This document shows positions 46,473 to 59,285 of a DNA stretch of 64,000 nt, in pieces. Under the pieces are notes generated by a model. The model saw only the letters and a list, made by a program, of their open reading frames with translations. It did not search any database and had not been told where the DNA came from. The DNA is from Acorus gramineus. Lineage: Eukaryota; Streptophyta; Magnoliopsida; Acorales; Acoraceae. The position numbers and the translations under genes are program-made. Positions within the stretch are counted from its first letter, which is position 1. Every line of letters begins with the position of its first letter. The stretch spans positions 20,146,895 through 20,210,894 of the forward strand of contig CM060853.1 of the NCBI GenBank assembly GCA_030737835.1, read 5' to 3'.

Positions 46473-49400
46473 TTACAGTATGGAGTAAGCTCTGATCACC
46501 TCTATAATAGGCGCTCGACACAATGGACACTTGCCTCCAGATCGGATCAACTCGTTCGCACACTTAGAACAGGTACACATGTGACCGCATCTGTCCGGGG
46601 GAGGGGAAATGAGAGAGAGAGACACACAAACAGAATTAGAATTCGCAACTGCTGGAATATTTTGAAACTATGATCACATATGTGGATGACAAACCTGTAC
46701 AACAGGGAGTCAATGTGACTGTCACAACAGACGCAGCAGGTCCCTTTTCTCACATGGCTCCATTTTGATCCGTCCACGGATGAACCTTCACCGACATCTG
46801 CAAGATATTGATTGGTGAATTGGATGGCTTAGAAATATTAGGATGCAATCTTGCATAAACAAATTAGGTTAAAATTAAGAACAAGTTGGCATCTTAGAAA
46901 AATTTCTTAATTGACAATTGCTGAGAATTAGCATCGGTATCAATGCTGAACTCAGAAGTAAGATGGCAAATAAAAAAATAACCTATATTTAATTTTTTTT
47001 TAAGTATTGCTGGTTTGCTTCTCAGTTGTAGAATGATTGATGGATACCACAGATTAACAATGAATATTCATAAGGTAACAAAAAGGAACACTATGCTGTA
47101 AGGATCAACCAATGTTGGGCAGCAGGAAAATGTTAATCATGACAATTCTGTGGTTGCGATGATATTAAGTTTATTATGTTACAAAACTAGGAAAGATAGG
47201 ATTAAATGAGTGTACTAAAATAAGCCTAGGGTCAGCTTCTATAGGGTACAAAGTTGAATAACAGGTCTTCATGTATGTACAGAGTTTATCATTGGCTATA
47301 CCCATACACAAAGATGAGCAGATTAAGGCAAATGATAATGGGGGGAGCGGAAGGCCAAAAAGATTGGAATGGAGATTGTAAAGAAAGGGCATGATAGAAA
47401 TAAATCTAAACCTTGGATAGGGGTTTATATTTTATCAAAATCATAAATTGAAAGAGACCCGGAGCTGATAAGAGACTGCCATGAGTTGATCTCAATCACA
47501 TGGCAATGACATTTTGGAACAATAGCATTGATTTTGTACATGTATTAATAACCTCACAGAAGCACCTCAATCCCATGAACCAAGAAATCAGTTTACATGC
47601 AATTGAGACCACTGTCTCGAGTCCTGCTTATGCTCAAATCATGGAATTTAAAAAAACTCTTCCTAGCAGTTCAAGAAGATCAATACCTCCAGAAAGAAAA
47701 ATAGCTACTATTCCATACTGGCACACACATTTCCACAAACAAATTATGTCACATGATAGGGAATGGATGCCGACAAAACAAATTTGAAGTTCAAGACATT
47801 TGTAATTAACATGTTCCTAATATGGTATACCCAATCCTATATTTTTCACATCATGCTTGACGAAATTTATAAATTACTTTGGAACCCTTTTCATCAACTA
47901 AAAAATATACAATTGTACCCATTCCTTGTGCTACCTTTTTAAACTTTACAGCTAACATATTATTGCAAACTTTTTTTTAATGCAAATGAAACATTAAACA
48001 GCTAACCCATCATTTTTAAGAGCATTCTTCTGTGAAATAAAAAAAGTTACATATTTACCATACAAAATTGGCCTAACCTTGTCCACCAGATGAGCGATTC
48101 AAAGCTGCAGAAACTTCCTGCCTAACTGAGCGCTGCAACTCCAATTGCATATCCATGCAGGCCTCCAACATCCTCTGCATATGACTCATGCCTTGTTGAA
48201 GCCTATTCATATCAGCTCTTAAATCATTAATAACATCCCATTCCTGCACAAAGGGAGCATAATGAGAATTAGGATCAGCATGAAATACCAAGTGATGTTG
48301 CTACTTAAGCGATAAGTTGTACAGAAAACATAACACCAGCTAAAAATTCAACGACATGTGGGGGAAACTTGATGCAGCATGGTCCTGAGATTTAAATATT
48401 ATATAGCAGAATTAAACAAGGATTATAATATAATATCTATGGTATACAATACATGATATATTCTCATTCAAAACATGTATAATTCAAGCTCGATTCACTT
48501 AAGAATGGGAGGAAAATAGTCCTGAAGGCATAGTCAATCTTTTACTGTAAAATTATGAAAGGTATAGATAAAGATTGCACACAATATCTGAACGATGCAT
48601 GCTATGCCGAGGCCACTGAGTGTGATGCAGATCCTGGTTCCAAAGTGGCTGTGGAGGAGGGACTGGTGGGGATGGAGGCACGCGTGGAGGTCTAGCAATC
48701 GTATCCTCCTGATCCTCATCTGCAACATCTCTCTGCTGCTCTTCATCCTGCTCTGGGGAAGCAGGGGTTGGCATAGTTTCTTGAAGATCCCAGTCAATGG
48801 TAGACCGAGTTTGCCTTTGAACATATGATTGTATCAATTGGTCTAAACTTTCTCGAAAACCACTGCGAAGAAGATTAGAAACACTTCTCCTACAATATGG
48901 ACAATTTTGGTTCAATTCAGAACCAGCCACTAAAAAGAATAGAACATGAAACACAAAATTTAGAAACATAAATTAGTAAATCTACCTGCTCAGGAGTTCT
49001 CTGAGTTCCATACTGTACACACTTTCATCATCAGGAGGATGAAACCTATTAAGTCTTCTAATAGGAATGACTCGCTGAATTCTTGGAGGATCAGGTGGCT
49101 CATCTTGCCATTCTCTGGCAGCCTCCTGGGAGACATCTTCATGCCACTCTTCATGCGCTTCTGGAACTTGACTATCCTCTCCATCCTCATCCTCTGGAGC
49201 TTCCTGAGGCCAGTCCTGGTCTACATTTTCTTGCCAATTACTATCTGGTTCTTCACCACTACCGTCATGCCAATCATCATATCTTGCTTCAGTGGATGCT
49301 TGCCAATCTGTGATGCCATTTTCTGTAAGTCTGTCCTGCCAATCACTCCCTTGGATAGCAGATTCTTGCCAATCTAAATCATGAACATTAGTACTCTCAA

Positions 49401-52400
49401 ACACCTCCCTATTTGCCTCTTGCATTGGATGAATATCACCGTCCTCCCCGTTAGATGGAGCTTCATCCTGGTTTTCAGTCAGCACATCAAGAGTGGTGTT
49501 CAATTGGGACTGATCATTTCTACCTTCCCTGATGTTATTTCCAGCAGACGAATCGGAATGGGTGCTTGCTTGACCACGAACAATATTTTCTAATCTGAAA
49601 CGGAATCCTTCTCTGCATGCAGAGCAGGCACAGAAAGAATAAGCATAACTCATGAAACTCAGAGTTACCAATTATAAATGAGAAACTGAAGCTTGCTGTT
49701 TAAAAATATACACTGGACTTTATAATGGATCATGGTTCAGTATTAGTACAATGGCCAAATTGCACGGGTTTACATTGTCAGGTCCGCTTTTTCTTCAGAT
49801 ATTTCCCTGCCTTCCATTTCCCGTCCATGCTTCTAAGGTCGGCATTGACGAAGTCACCCCAAACATCATCACAACTTTCTCACAATCAGGTAGCCACTAA
49901 AAGACTCCACCATCTCAATTTCCGCCACACATAAAGGATAGCCCACTAGTCCAGTGACTCGCTTACAGCCCACTTGGATTTGTATGATCTAGTTAGAAGT
50001 TTCCCTACTTTTTTTTTTAATGTGAATGGTAGGCAAACACCTTTGTAATTGATAGAAGTTAGAAGTCTCCCTACAAAAGTCAGCTACATAAAACCTTGCA
50101 CCTTTTTTTTCTGAAATGAAAGTAGGCAGATGCCTATAGATTAAATAATCAGGCAACTGCCCAAAGAGTTTACAAAGCAAAGCTGAAATGCTAAAACAGC
50201 AAACCTTGCACTTTCAAAGGGACTGTAATTCACCAAAATTCTCTGATTTTTTTCAGCAGTTCAGGGAAGGATAGAGCATTCTCTACACCACCACGAGTAA
50301 CAATTTTTGATGGAGGACAGATCCTTCCCATCACAGCACAGACCTCGTACTCTAGCAGACTCATGAAAATCAGACATTCAGCCACTTCTTGATCCATCAA
50401 ATTTCTTCTAAAATCTGGGTTCCAAACCACTCAATTGTTTATTTCAGCATGAGATCATTGACCAAACAACATTTGACAACAACCACTAAGAATAAACAAA
50501 GGAAACCTTCCATAAAAGGAAGGTCTCTACATCACACATCCATCCAAAATGTATCTTCACCTGTCCCCAACCTTCCATAATATTACTGATTTGAAAATTG
50601 AAACTTGGTGTAGTTATCAAAGAAATTATCTTTCCAAGGCTCATTAAGAGGTTTTACCTACCATGAACCAATTATAAGGCCCAAATGAGAAGACAAGGGT
50701 GATTTCTTTTGACATTCTCAATTAATTTTAGAAAGGCTTATTTTCTGATGATAACAGCACATATATTCTTTAGGTTCTCTAAGACATAGTTAAATCTTTA
50801 ATTAGGAATAGAACCAGCATAAGTCCAAGTACCACTATGTGAAACTTTTGAACAGTTTTTGTATCTTCACATCTATTATCCAGTGACTCAACACTAAGCA
50901 AAAGAGCCCTTGCATTTGGAAATAGCTCTGTAAACCAAAAATCATTGGATTTTGATTTACTTTATTTTCTCTCTCATACTCCTGCATTCTTTCTTCTATC
51001 TATCATGATGTTCTCCTTTTTAAATTGCATGGAAATATTCTTCTTATTTATTAGAAGGTGGGATATCAAATAAATTTTATTAAAATGGCACACAACCAAG
51101 AAGAACGAGAAAATAATATATGACATCTACTATTTCACAAATTCCTTGGTATTTTCCTATGTTTATTACAGTTTTCATATGCTCATCTAACTCCGTAAAG
51201 GACCTTCATAAATGTGAAGCTCTCCTTCTCTTTCTATTTCCCAACATGCAAAAGAATGACATGGCACCTTGCCATGGTCCTCTAACAGCATACCCAAAGC
51301 TCCCTTCCAAATCATTCTTGATGGACCAGGGCAAACTACTGAGACAAAATTGGCTAAAGTGTGAATGAAATGCTTCCAGGGTTTCTGATGCACAGGAAGT
51401 GGATATTCATAGTCAGGCCAGGAAACAATAAAATTCTAGGTACCATCCAACATACTAGATGAAATCATTGGGTCAAATGTAACTAGTAATATTCAAATTT
51501 TATTTTAACTACAAAATTTTAACTATCAAGGTTCATTTTGTAACTACCACATAGATGAAAACCATTCATCATCTACTGTTCGGTGGTGTTTGGATAGTAT
51601 AGTTTTTTTTTCTGCTTTGTTTTTCTTCTCTCTGGAAATGGTAGCATGTCTACCTTTTTTTTCCAGAAAAAAAAAGAGTACAAAAATATCTCCAAAAATG
51701 GGTGACAGTTCACATTTTCCTTTCATAACGAAAATACAAAGCAACAAACACAAACCACAATAACTACACAGCACCAGTAGAAGATTTGTATACCTTATGC
51801 CAGAGACAGGATGCCGCTGTCTTAGCTGCCCCAATTCCCTTGCTGCGACAGAAGGTGGCCTCTCCTCCTCAACAGAGCTCCCATTACGCAAGAACCTACC
51901 TCTTAGCAAAGACTGGCACCAAAGAAAATGTTTCTCTTCAGACATCAAAACTACTTATGAAAACACAAAATTCACCAAGACATTTATCTCTCTTATTACA
52001 TACCTGGATACGGTTGCGGTGAGCAAAGTCCGAGACAGCCCTATGCTCCGATAGCCCCTGGAGTTCCCGCTCCCTCTCCCGAACCATTCTCACTATCAAA
52101 TCAAGCCGCGCTTGCCTCCCCCGCAACCTCAGAAGGTCCCTCCTCACGTGCTCTGGCTGCCCCTCCTCGTGATCCGTGACCGAGCCATCCCGGCCAGCGT
52201 GATTCACCTGATCACCATTGCTCCCCGTACTGGCAGCGTCCCTCTGTTGGGCCATCTGAACCCACTCCCTCACGAGTCTCACCCTCTCTCGCTCCGTCTC
52301 CCCAAGGACTTCCGACGCTGCTGCCCTCCTCGGGCTGTTCTCCCCATGCTGCTGTGACTCCCGGGGTGAGGGCTCCTCCTCGTTCATCCACCCCCGCACA

Positions 52401-53182
52401 ATCTGCCTCACCCTCTCCCTTTCCCCATCCCCAACGTCCGGAGACTGCTCCCTGCTCGAGTCCCGAGACTCCACCTCCATCGGTCGGTCTCGGGAGACAC
52501 CATCAGACCATTCGCTCTCGCTCCTCTCTGACACATCATTCAATCGATGGTCCTGCTGCCGCCTCGAGATTCGCGCGCGCGCGCGATCAAGGGCCGCGGT
52601 CTCGTCCTCAATCTCTCTCCACTGGCGGAGAAGGGAGGACGCCCGGGAGGCGATCGGAGGCCGATCCGACGACTGCGACCGGCTGTTGCTGTGGGGATTG
52701 TCCCTCCTCAGGAAGGACGAGTCGAGCATGGAAACCGTGTGGAGGCCGGCGAGGGCCAGGAGCTCCGACTCGCGGTTCCGCCTCTCGATGGTGTCGATCA
52801 TCATCTCCTCCGCCCTCCGCGCGGCCCACCTCGACAGGATCCTCGAGTGCCGCCTCCGCCGCGCCGCGGACGAGGAGGGCTCGTCGTCGTCGTCCTCTCC
52901 GCCCCCCGCCTCGAGATCCGATCGACGCCTCCGCCTGGCGAGCTGGTCCCCGCCTTCGTCTTCTTCCTCGTCGGCGGCGCTTGCTCCGCCCGATTCACGA
53001 GGCGAGGGGGCCGAGGAGCTGCAGGAGGCGGCGGCGAGGCAGTCGTGGAGGTGGTCCCTCACGAGCTCCTCCAGGCCGCGCCGGAACTCCGCCTCCGCGG
53101 CCGAGACGGACGGCCCGTGCTTCAAATCCGTCATCGCCGTGTCGATTATCGACACATGTTGGATCGACGGAGAGGATATCAA
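46473..53182 (-). CDS. RING-finger protein (At2g27950-like), likely E3 ubiquitin ligase
   Basis: Seven exons: 53182-52004, 51912-51794, 49612-48986, 48889-48583, 48243-48078, 46797-46695, 46590-46473, coding for 872 residues in continuous phase. Exon 1 is very GC-rich and codes a charged, disordered region with Arg/Asp/Ser repeats and conserved blocks ([32 protein letters not shown]). Exon 3 codes an acidic region with eight regularly spaced tryptophans (residues 514-601). Exon 5 codes a probable coiled coil ([20 protein letters not shown]). The C-terminal RING uses C820/C821-x2-C823/C824, C835-G-H837, C839, C841/C844, C855-x2-C858, ending [12 protein letters not shown]. Family role: ubiquitin ligase by RING type; target unknown. 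Two in-frame starts exist (53182 and 53134); the first was kept. The 2.2-kb intron 2 holds LINE debris. Confidence 0.9.
50230..50430 (-). pseudogene. LINE fragment in RING-gene intron 2
   Basis: The minus-strand frame [20 protein letters not shown] resembles the linker before the zinc-binding reverse-transcriptase domain of plant LINEs (W-[DN]-x-x-F-R-R-x-L-x-x-x-E). Short, isolated, and followed by stops. Sequences at 49995-50045 and 50100-50160 (T-run, then GTAGGCA..GCCT words) look like 3' ends of retroposons in the same intron. Confidence 0.4.
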
Positions 53183-54084
53183 TGGGGATTGATGGAATTG
53201 TCGGTGCTAAAGGAGCAGCAGAGAAGGGGTCGCTTGTAAAGAAAGGAATGGAAACCCTAAAAAAAATCATAAGAGAGAGAGAAAGAAATAGAGGGAGATT
53301 TAGGGATTATATATAGATTTGATGGGGTGAAGAGGAAGACGAGGGTACGGCGATTTTTTTGTTATTTCGGTATTCAAAGAATCGTCGATTCGTAGGACGA
53401 GTGAGCGGCGATTTTTTGGAGACGATCACTAAAACGAGGAAAACACGTCACGGGACGTATTTCCTCTCCCGTCCACGTCATCTTTTCGCGCGGGATCGTT
53501 GACGTGGATTTGCGGGGGTTTTTTTTTTTTTTTTTTGTCTCTACCAAGATTTTTCATGAGGCGCATCTGACCACGTTTTTGTCATCGGAGGGTCTGAAAA
53601 TGGAGATCGTCCATTTGAAAAGGACCAATGAGTAGGCTCTGTACGTGCTCAGGAGATGCAACAAGTGGTCCGGGACCGTCTGTTCATGTTTTATAACTTT
53701 TGATATATTACTTTTTGAATATATATATTTTTTTTTTTGGGTAAAATATTTTTATAAAAATTAATTTCAGATGTTCTATCCTGAATTATTTTAAAATTTT
53801 GAAATATTTGGACTTATTTTTAAGTCTCTAATCTAATCATGTATTATTTCTAAGTCCCTTTGATTAATAACCGTTAGGTTAACCGTTAACTATTTTATTT
53901 TTACCCCTCCTATTTTCTCATTTGTGTACACCATTAAACATTATGTGTACATTATTAAATACTATCTGTATACTATAATACACACCAAAAAATAATCTAA
54001 AAGAAAAAAAATAGAAATAAATTCAAACCCACATAACGCAATATATCATTCATATTATTATGGTTTGTGTGGATAGAAGAGATT
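53183..54084. other. RING-gene leader and upstream DNA
   Basis: The first ~130 bp are GA-rich (CT-rich on the transcribed strand) and fit its 5' UTR. An ACGT-rich patch lies at 53445-53515. From 53700 on the DNA is AT-rich with no gene; the phrase AAGTCTCTAATC...AAGTCCCTTTGATTAATAACCG suggests an old TIR repeat related to that at about 62800-62950. Confidence 0.4.
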
Positions 54085-54107
54085 GGGGGGGGGGGGGGGG
54101 GGGGGGG
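54085..54107. repeat. Uninterrupted 23-G tract
   Basis: A run of 23 G followed by CGG, in an otherwise AT-rich region; able to form G-quadruplexes and prone to length error in sequencing. Confidence 0.9.
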
Positions 54108-56513
54108 CGGTGAAGTGGGGGCAAAGGTGAAAAAAAAAAGGTAAAAGATAATCATAATTGGATTGAAGGATCCAGAAATAAGTCTTCAATTAAGCTGGAT
54201 ATCTAAAAATAAGTTCAAATATTCCACGAACTAAAAATAAATCACAGATTCTCAAGAGAACCTAGAATTAATTTCCCCAATTTTTTTTCTATACGTACTT
54301 GTTTTTCTAAAATGTGAACAGTTAGGAAATTATTACACTTACTAGTATTTCCAACTGTCACTTTTGGGGTTTAATGTGTTTTATTTTTTAAAAAATATAT
54401 ATTTAATAAAATACATTTATAAAAAATGAAATTAATATCCAAATGAATTAATATAGATATTATATATATAGTATAGTTATATTGCGTTAGATGATGATGT
54501 TTACATAAGAAATATGTAGAAACACATAAAGTTTATCATTGCTCTTTAGATTAAGACCAAAGGAAAATTTTATATACATAAAATGAAGTGCCTTTGAGTC
54601 TAATAGAACGTGATAAGTGTCCTTTGATCATTTGGTGATACCATTTGATATCAGTAAAAAGTATATATACAAAATATGTGAATATTGTTTTTTTAATTTT
54701 AAATTTTTGGCTTGTTTTTTCACATCTACGCACATAGATAAAAGATTAATCTTGTCAATCATCTACAAAATATTCATATACATGGAAAATTTCAAGTCTT
54801 TGATTATTATTATTTTTGATGGGAACGGTAGGTGTATGCCTTCGTATATTAAGAACGAAGTCCAATGCAAATACATTTAGAAAAGAAGATAAAAGAGACA
54901 ATTACATTCAGAACTTAAGTAGATGAGAGATCTATCGAGTTTTGAACCCACAGACCTGGTTCCTATATGGTGTGTCTGTGTATGATGGAAATGGAGAGAG
55001 TTAAAATTTTTTCTTTATAGTATTTGTGTCAAACAATGAAAAAAAAAAAAAAATTATTTACTTTTTTCTTGTATTTTGTTTTAATTATTAGGAAGTATGA
55101 ATAATTTTTTTTACTCCTATATAGAAGAGAATTTGAGAGAAAAAGATAAAATTTGATTTTATCATTTCATTAATTACATGCACAAATACTATGAAAATTG
55201 ATCAAAAGAAAAATATTTTTTTTTATTTCCATCACTTTTCCTATGACCTAAATTCTCTCATTTTCTTTTTTTTTTCTTTTAAAATTGTACTCAAACACAC
55301 CCTTAGTAACTATATTAGCTATATTAAGGAATTACTTACATTTTGTATTATATAGTTTTTTTTATTTATAATATTGCAGACTAACATATTCAATAAGATT
55401 TAAGTAACATCTTTTCTACAATATCTGAAACAACAACCATAAAACTTTAAATCCTAATGTCAATACTTATTTTATCTAATTACATAATCTCATTCTAATC
55501 AGTCACATAATCATCCAAACTATTATTTATTCACATGATAGACTTACCAACCATTTCATAAAAGTATGCACACAAACGTCCCACATAAAAAAGAAAAATA
55601 AAAAGGTCTTATCTTGTGCAAGATATTTGTTGTGTTAATTATTATTTATTCAGATGAGAGAGGAACCCAATCAATAGAAGAATATAGAACTAGGGGGGTT
55701 GGTTGTTACTTTGGAGTTACCACAATAACCAAATCAAGCTGTTTTGTTACTCTTACTCCATTGAAGATTGAAAGTAGGAGGTTGGGTTGGCAATTTCCCA
55801 TTGATATGTGGATCTACTCTCATCAACAAATACTACCCACATTTTTCAGTTGTACGTAATTATGGTTGAAAAATTTCCCAATTAAAATGTGTGTTTTTGG
55901 TGATCAACCATAACATATTCATATGGTATGGCTTTCTGTGACATAAAACTGGTTTTGGAATGTCACACGATCTAGACTTATAATACACACATGTACATAT
56001 TTTGCAATATGTGTGTCTTGAGCTAATACTTCATCTACTAGTTCTCATTTAATTTGTTTGAAAATAAGGAGTGCAGTTACAACAACTTTTATTTTATGAA
56101 CATCAAAAAGAAGCCCTGACCTAAAAATTTATAATTAAACCCAAAATTATAATTTGATCATAATTAATAAAAATCATAATTAATAAAACAAATATATAAA
56201 TAAGGTGTTTTTATTCAATCTCTCCTCCTGGAAGCATGCATGCAGTGCAGGTGTCTGTGCCAGTTATATTTTATAGATTTCCACACTGGATAAATCAGTA
56301 CAATGCATCCCGGTTTATATTTTATTAAAGAGAAAATAGTATACATATATCTACATCCATGTTATGGTCCCAAATATTCCAAAAGAGGATAAAAACAAGG
56401 GTATACTATATACACCACTGGAGTGGAGGTCCAAAAATGCTGAATAAGCATTCATCCACCTTAGAAAAAGACATTGATTGCTGCTATGTAGTGCTTAATT
56501 TTATGTCACATAA
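54108..56513. other. AT-rich intergenic DNA
   Basis: No coding sequence supported. At 54805-54880 GATGGGAACGGTAGGTGTATGCC and AAGAACGAAGTCCAATGC have the look of a LINE 3' end. Several A- and T-runs follow. Confidence 0.45.
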
Positions 56514-56562
56514 AATGTCACTGAGTGGTTTGTAAACCAAAAAAAAAATGTCACTGAGTGGT
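56514..56562. mobile_element. Minute retroposon tail between 16-bp target duplications
   Basis: AATGTCACTGAGTGGT occurs perfectly at 56514-56529 and 56547-56562. Between them are only TTGTAAACC and an A-run. This is what an almost completely 5'-truncated LINE or SINE insertion leaves behind. Confidence 0.6.
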
Positions 56563-58117
56563 CCGTATATATTCTTTAATTGAATTGTTAAAAAGCATGT
56601 ATACATTTGGTGGTTGAATTAATGTATATTTACTGTTTGACAGCATTTAAGGCATTTGTTTTTGTTGACCTTTACTAGGATTCAATGTAAAAAACCAAGT
56701 GGAAAAAGATCTGACAACCATACCAATTGATGATCCAATGTAATATGACTCGAAATAGTAATTAAAAGAAAATTCCATCTATCTTTTAAAATGGTAGTCT
56801 GACATATCTTTTAACATTAGAACATGCGTAACAGTATTTAATCTTAATCTGAAATTTAAAAATTACAGTTTCTTAAGACTCAATCAAACAAATGTGTCTC
56901 AAAGTGACCATGCCATGATATTTTGTTTTTCAAGTATAGATATACTCAGTCATTTCTTTCATTATTTCTACTGTCCCTATCTTCCCCTAATCTAATGTAT
57001 ACATACTATGTTAAGCTAATATATATAAAATTAAAATATTTAAATAAGACATGGATTCAATTCATTTAATTTATATATATATTTCATTTTTATATAAAAT
57101 TTATGTATTTTTTATTAAATAATTATATATTTAAAAAATCAAAAGACCTAAATCCCTTGTTCTAGGCACTTCTTGACTGGGGGACATACCAATTCAATGT
57201 CCACCCTTATGACTGCCCAAAAAAAAAAAAAAAACATTTACATATCCTTCTCCACTAAATTAGACTCCTTTTGTTCTTTGATATTTATTTCAGGTGTCTA
57301 TCTTTTCAACAAAGGGCAGGAGAGTTACTTGCCATCCTAAAAAAAAAAAAAAAAATAGATAATCGATTTTAAACAGATATTTGTGAACTTATGCATTTGG
57401 TTTCGAATTTCAGTAGTCAATAAAATAATTTTTATGAAAATCGATTGGAATCAATTTTTAGTCAATATAAAGCATTATATGTTTTTCTTAAATTGGTTTC
57501 AAACAGATCTCCTCTAATATAATTTTGTTTTCTTTATCATGTTTTCATCCGTAACATTTTTTATTCACTAGGTTATATAGTTTTGTATTTGAAGTTCGTA
57601 ATTTGAACTTTCACGATGTATGGGGAATTTTTTTTTGATTGGTGATATATATATGGGGAATCTTTTCACCATGTTTTTTTTTTCTTTTTTATGTGGAGGA
57701 GTAAAAATAATAAAATAAAGTAAAATGACTATAACAATAATTAAGCACATATTAGGACATAAGGATGTTCCATAATAATAATTAAGAAAAAATCAAAATT
57801 CACAATCCAACACAAGTGAAATGTCCTTAATCTGCTAATTGATAAATAGTGAATAATTATGTACACGATAACATTAGCATGCAAAGATGTAATCTATTAA
57901 AAAGATTAGATGTCATATGAGAAGTACAGAGTTTAAATATATATCAATGGAAGAACACAAGTATTCAAATATAACAATCATTTCTAATGTCACGTGTCAA
58001 TCCTTTATTTTACAATTGTTTCTCGTATATCGATGATTACTCTCGATAGTCGATATAAGTATAGTCTCCGAAATTGATATCTCAAAATAACCTTATCCAA
58101 AACAGTCGAATATATCA
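56563..58117. other. AT-rich intergenic DNA
   Basis: Nothing coding recognised. Two A-runs (about 57221-57235 and 57340-57355) follow short higher-GC stretches and may be further retroposon ends. Confidence 0.45.
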
Positions 58118-58483
58118 ATGGCTCAAGAACAAACAACAAGAGGAGGAAATCCAGGAAAAAAAGATTTGGCTTGTGACCGTGATAGGAAACACTGCACCTC
58201 CATGAGAGCGTTTTCTTTTTTGTTTCTTGGAATGCATGTGTTTGTCTGCATGGGAGAAAACACAAGCCATACCATACTTTCGTATGGACAGGAAGAAGAA
58301 GTTCAGTCATTCTGTCACTCACTCACTCCCATGCATGCCCATGCATTTTGTCCCCCTCCTCCCCCACCCACAACAACAAGACTCCAATCCCAAAGTGCCA
58401 TTAATAATTCACATTGCATTTGCAGGTGGGTCACCTTTGTCTTGGTGCTTTTAGGGCACAAATCACCTCACATATTGTGGTGA
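58118..58483 (+). other. Open frame of 121 codons, unrecognised
   Basis: MAQEQTTRGGNPGKKDL... with a Pro-run in the middle. Local GC is higher than the flanks. It contains direct words CATGCATGCCCATGCA but no domain, signal peptide or splice context I can defend. It may be part of a noncoding transcript. Listed so that the stretch is not left blank. Confidence 0.15.
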
Positions 58484-58564
58484 ACTAGGGTTTCAACTCT
58501 CATGGATTTTGACTCTTGTCCAACTTACATTATCCTAGGGGGATTAGAGATCATCTCTGTGTTA

Positions 58565-58863
58565 GGGGTAGTTTGGCAAGTGGATAAGTGGTGAGATAAA
58601 GAACATTTGTAGGGATAAGTTACTGGGATGACAACTTATCTCTTTTTTATATTAAAAATATTCATGATAAATTGATGATAATTGTACCAATTTTGAAATG
58701 AAAATAAGGATAATTTATTCCACTTAAACGCTAGGATTGCATTTATTCCATCTTTTTGTCATAATTTTGACAAATATAAATATGAACAAATTTGATGAAA
58801 CTTTTATCCTTTCAATTTAGAATAATTTATTCTTAAAACCTTAATGCGATATCAAACTAGCCC
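58565..58863. mobile_element. Tourist-like MITE, 299 bp
   Basis: TTA direct repeats at 58562-58564 and 58864-58866. The left end GGGGTAGTTTGGCAAG and the right end reversed GGGCTAGTTTGATATCGC form the inverted termini; GGGNTAGTTTG is a PIF/Harbinger-type MITE end. AT-rich, non-coding. Confidence 0.8.
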
Positions 58864-58934
58864 TTAACATTTAGTGGGTTAGGGACAAGGGAATTGACTG
58901 TTCTTCAACAACTAAGAGTGCTAAAGTCAAGCTA

Positions 58935-59285
58935 GTGAGGATAAGCATTGTGATAATAAGAGGTGGAAATGGGACCCTGGAAGCTACACATATTATCAAA
59001 TTTGCTAGTGTCAACTTCTGCTTGAAGGGAATATTTGGAGCTGTTTCTATTTGTTGGTATATAGGCTTCATTCATCTTTTGGTCATTTCAGTGATTTGTT
59101 TGCTTGCTTTGCTTGCTTCCTCAGCTCGATGTGGTAAAGATGAGGTGGATCAGATCTTGAGACATGTCCATGTCACCGAGTCATGTCATCACTCATCACT
59201 GAGCAATTTTTTTTTTATCAATTTAAATAATCCAATTTTTGTAACTCTCTTTGTGATTAGTTGTAAACAGTATATCATTTTATAA
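58935..59285 (+). other. Open frame of 116 codons with a hydrophobic segment, doubtful
   Basis: The frame contains IHLLVISVICLLALLASSA followed by a charged segment (RCGKDEVDQILRHVHVTESC), which resembles a secreted peptide precursor starting at an internal Met or after splicing. No family recognised. The end runs into T-rich DNA without an obvious mature peptide motif. Confidence 0.2.

Noticed and set aside
52354..53316. 320-codon plus-strand open frame (and 230- and 168-codon ones overlapping it)
   Set aside because: They are antisense shadows of the GC-rich first exon of the RING gene; composition is Arg/Pro/Ser noise and the minus-strand frame has clear family blocks and splicing.
58340..58380. 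Similarity of CATTTTGTCCCCCTCC to miR394
   Set aside because: Several mismatches to the mature miRNA and no star strand or fold-back partner nearby.
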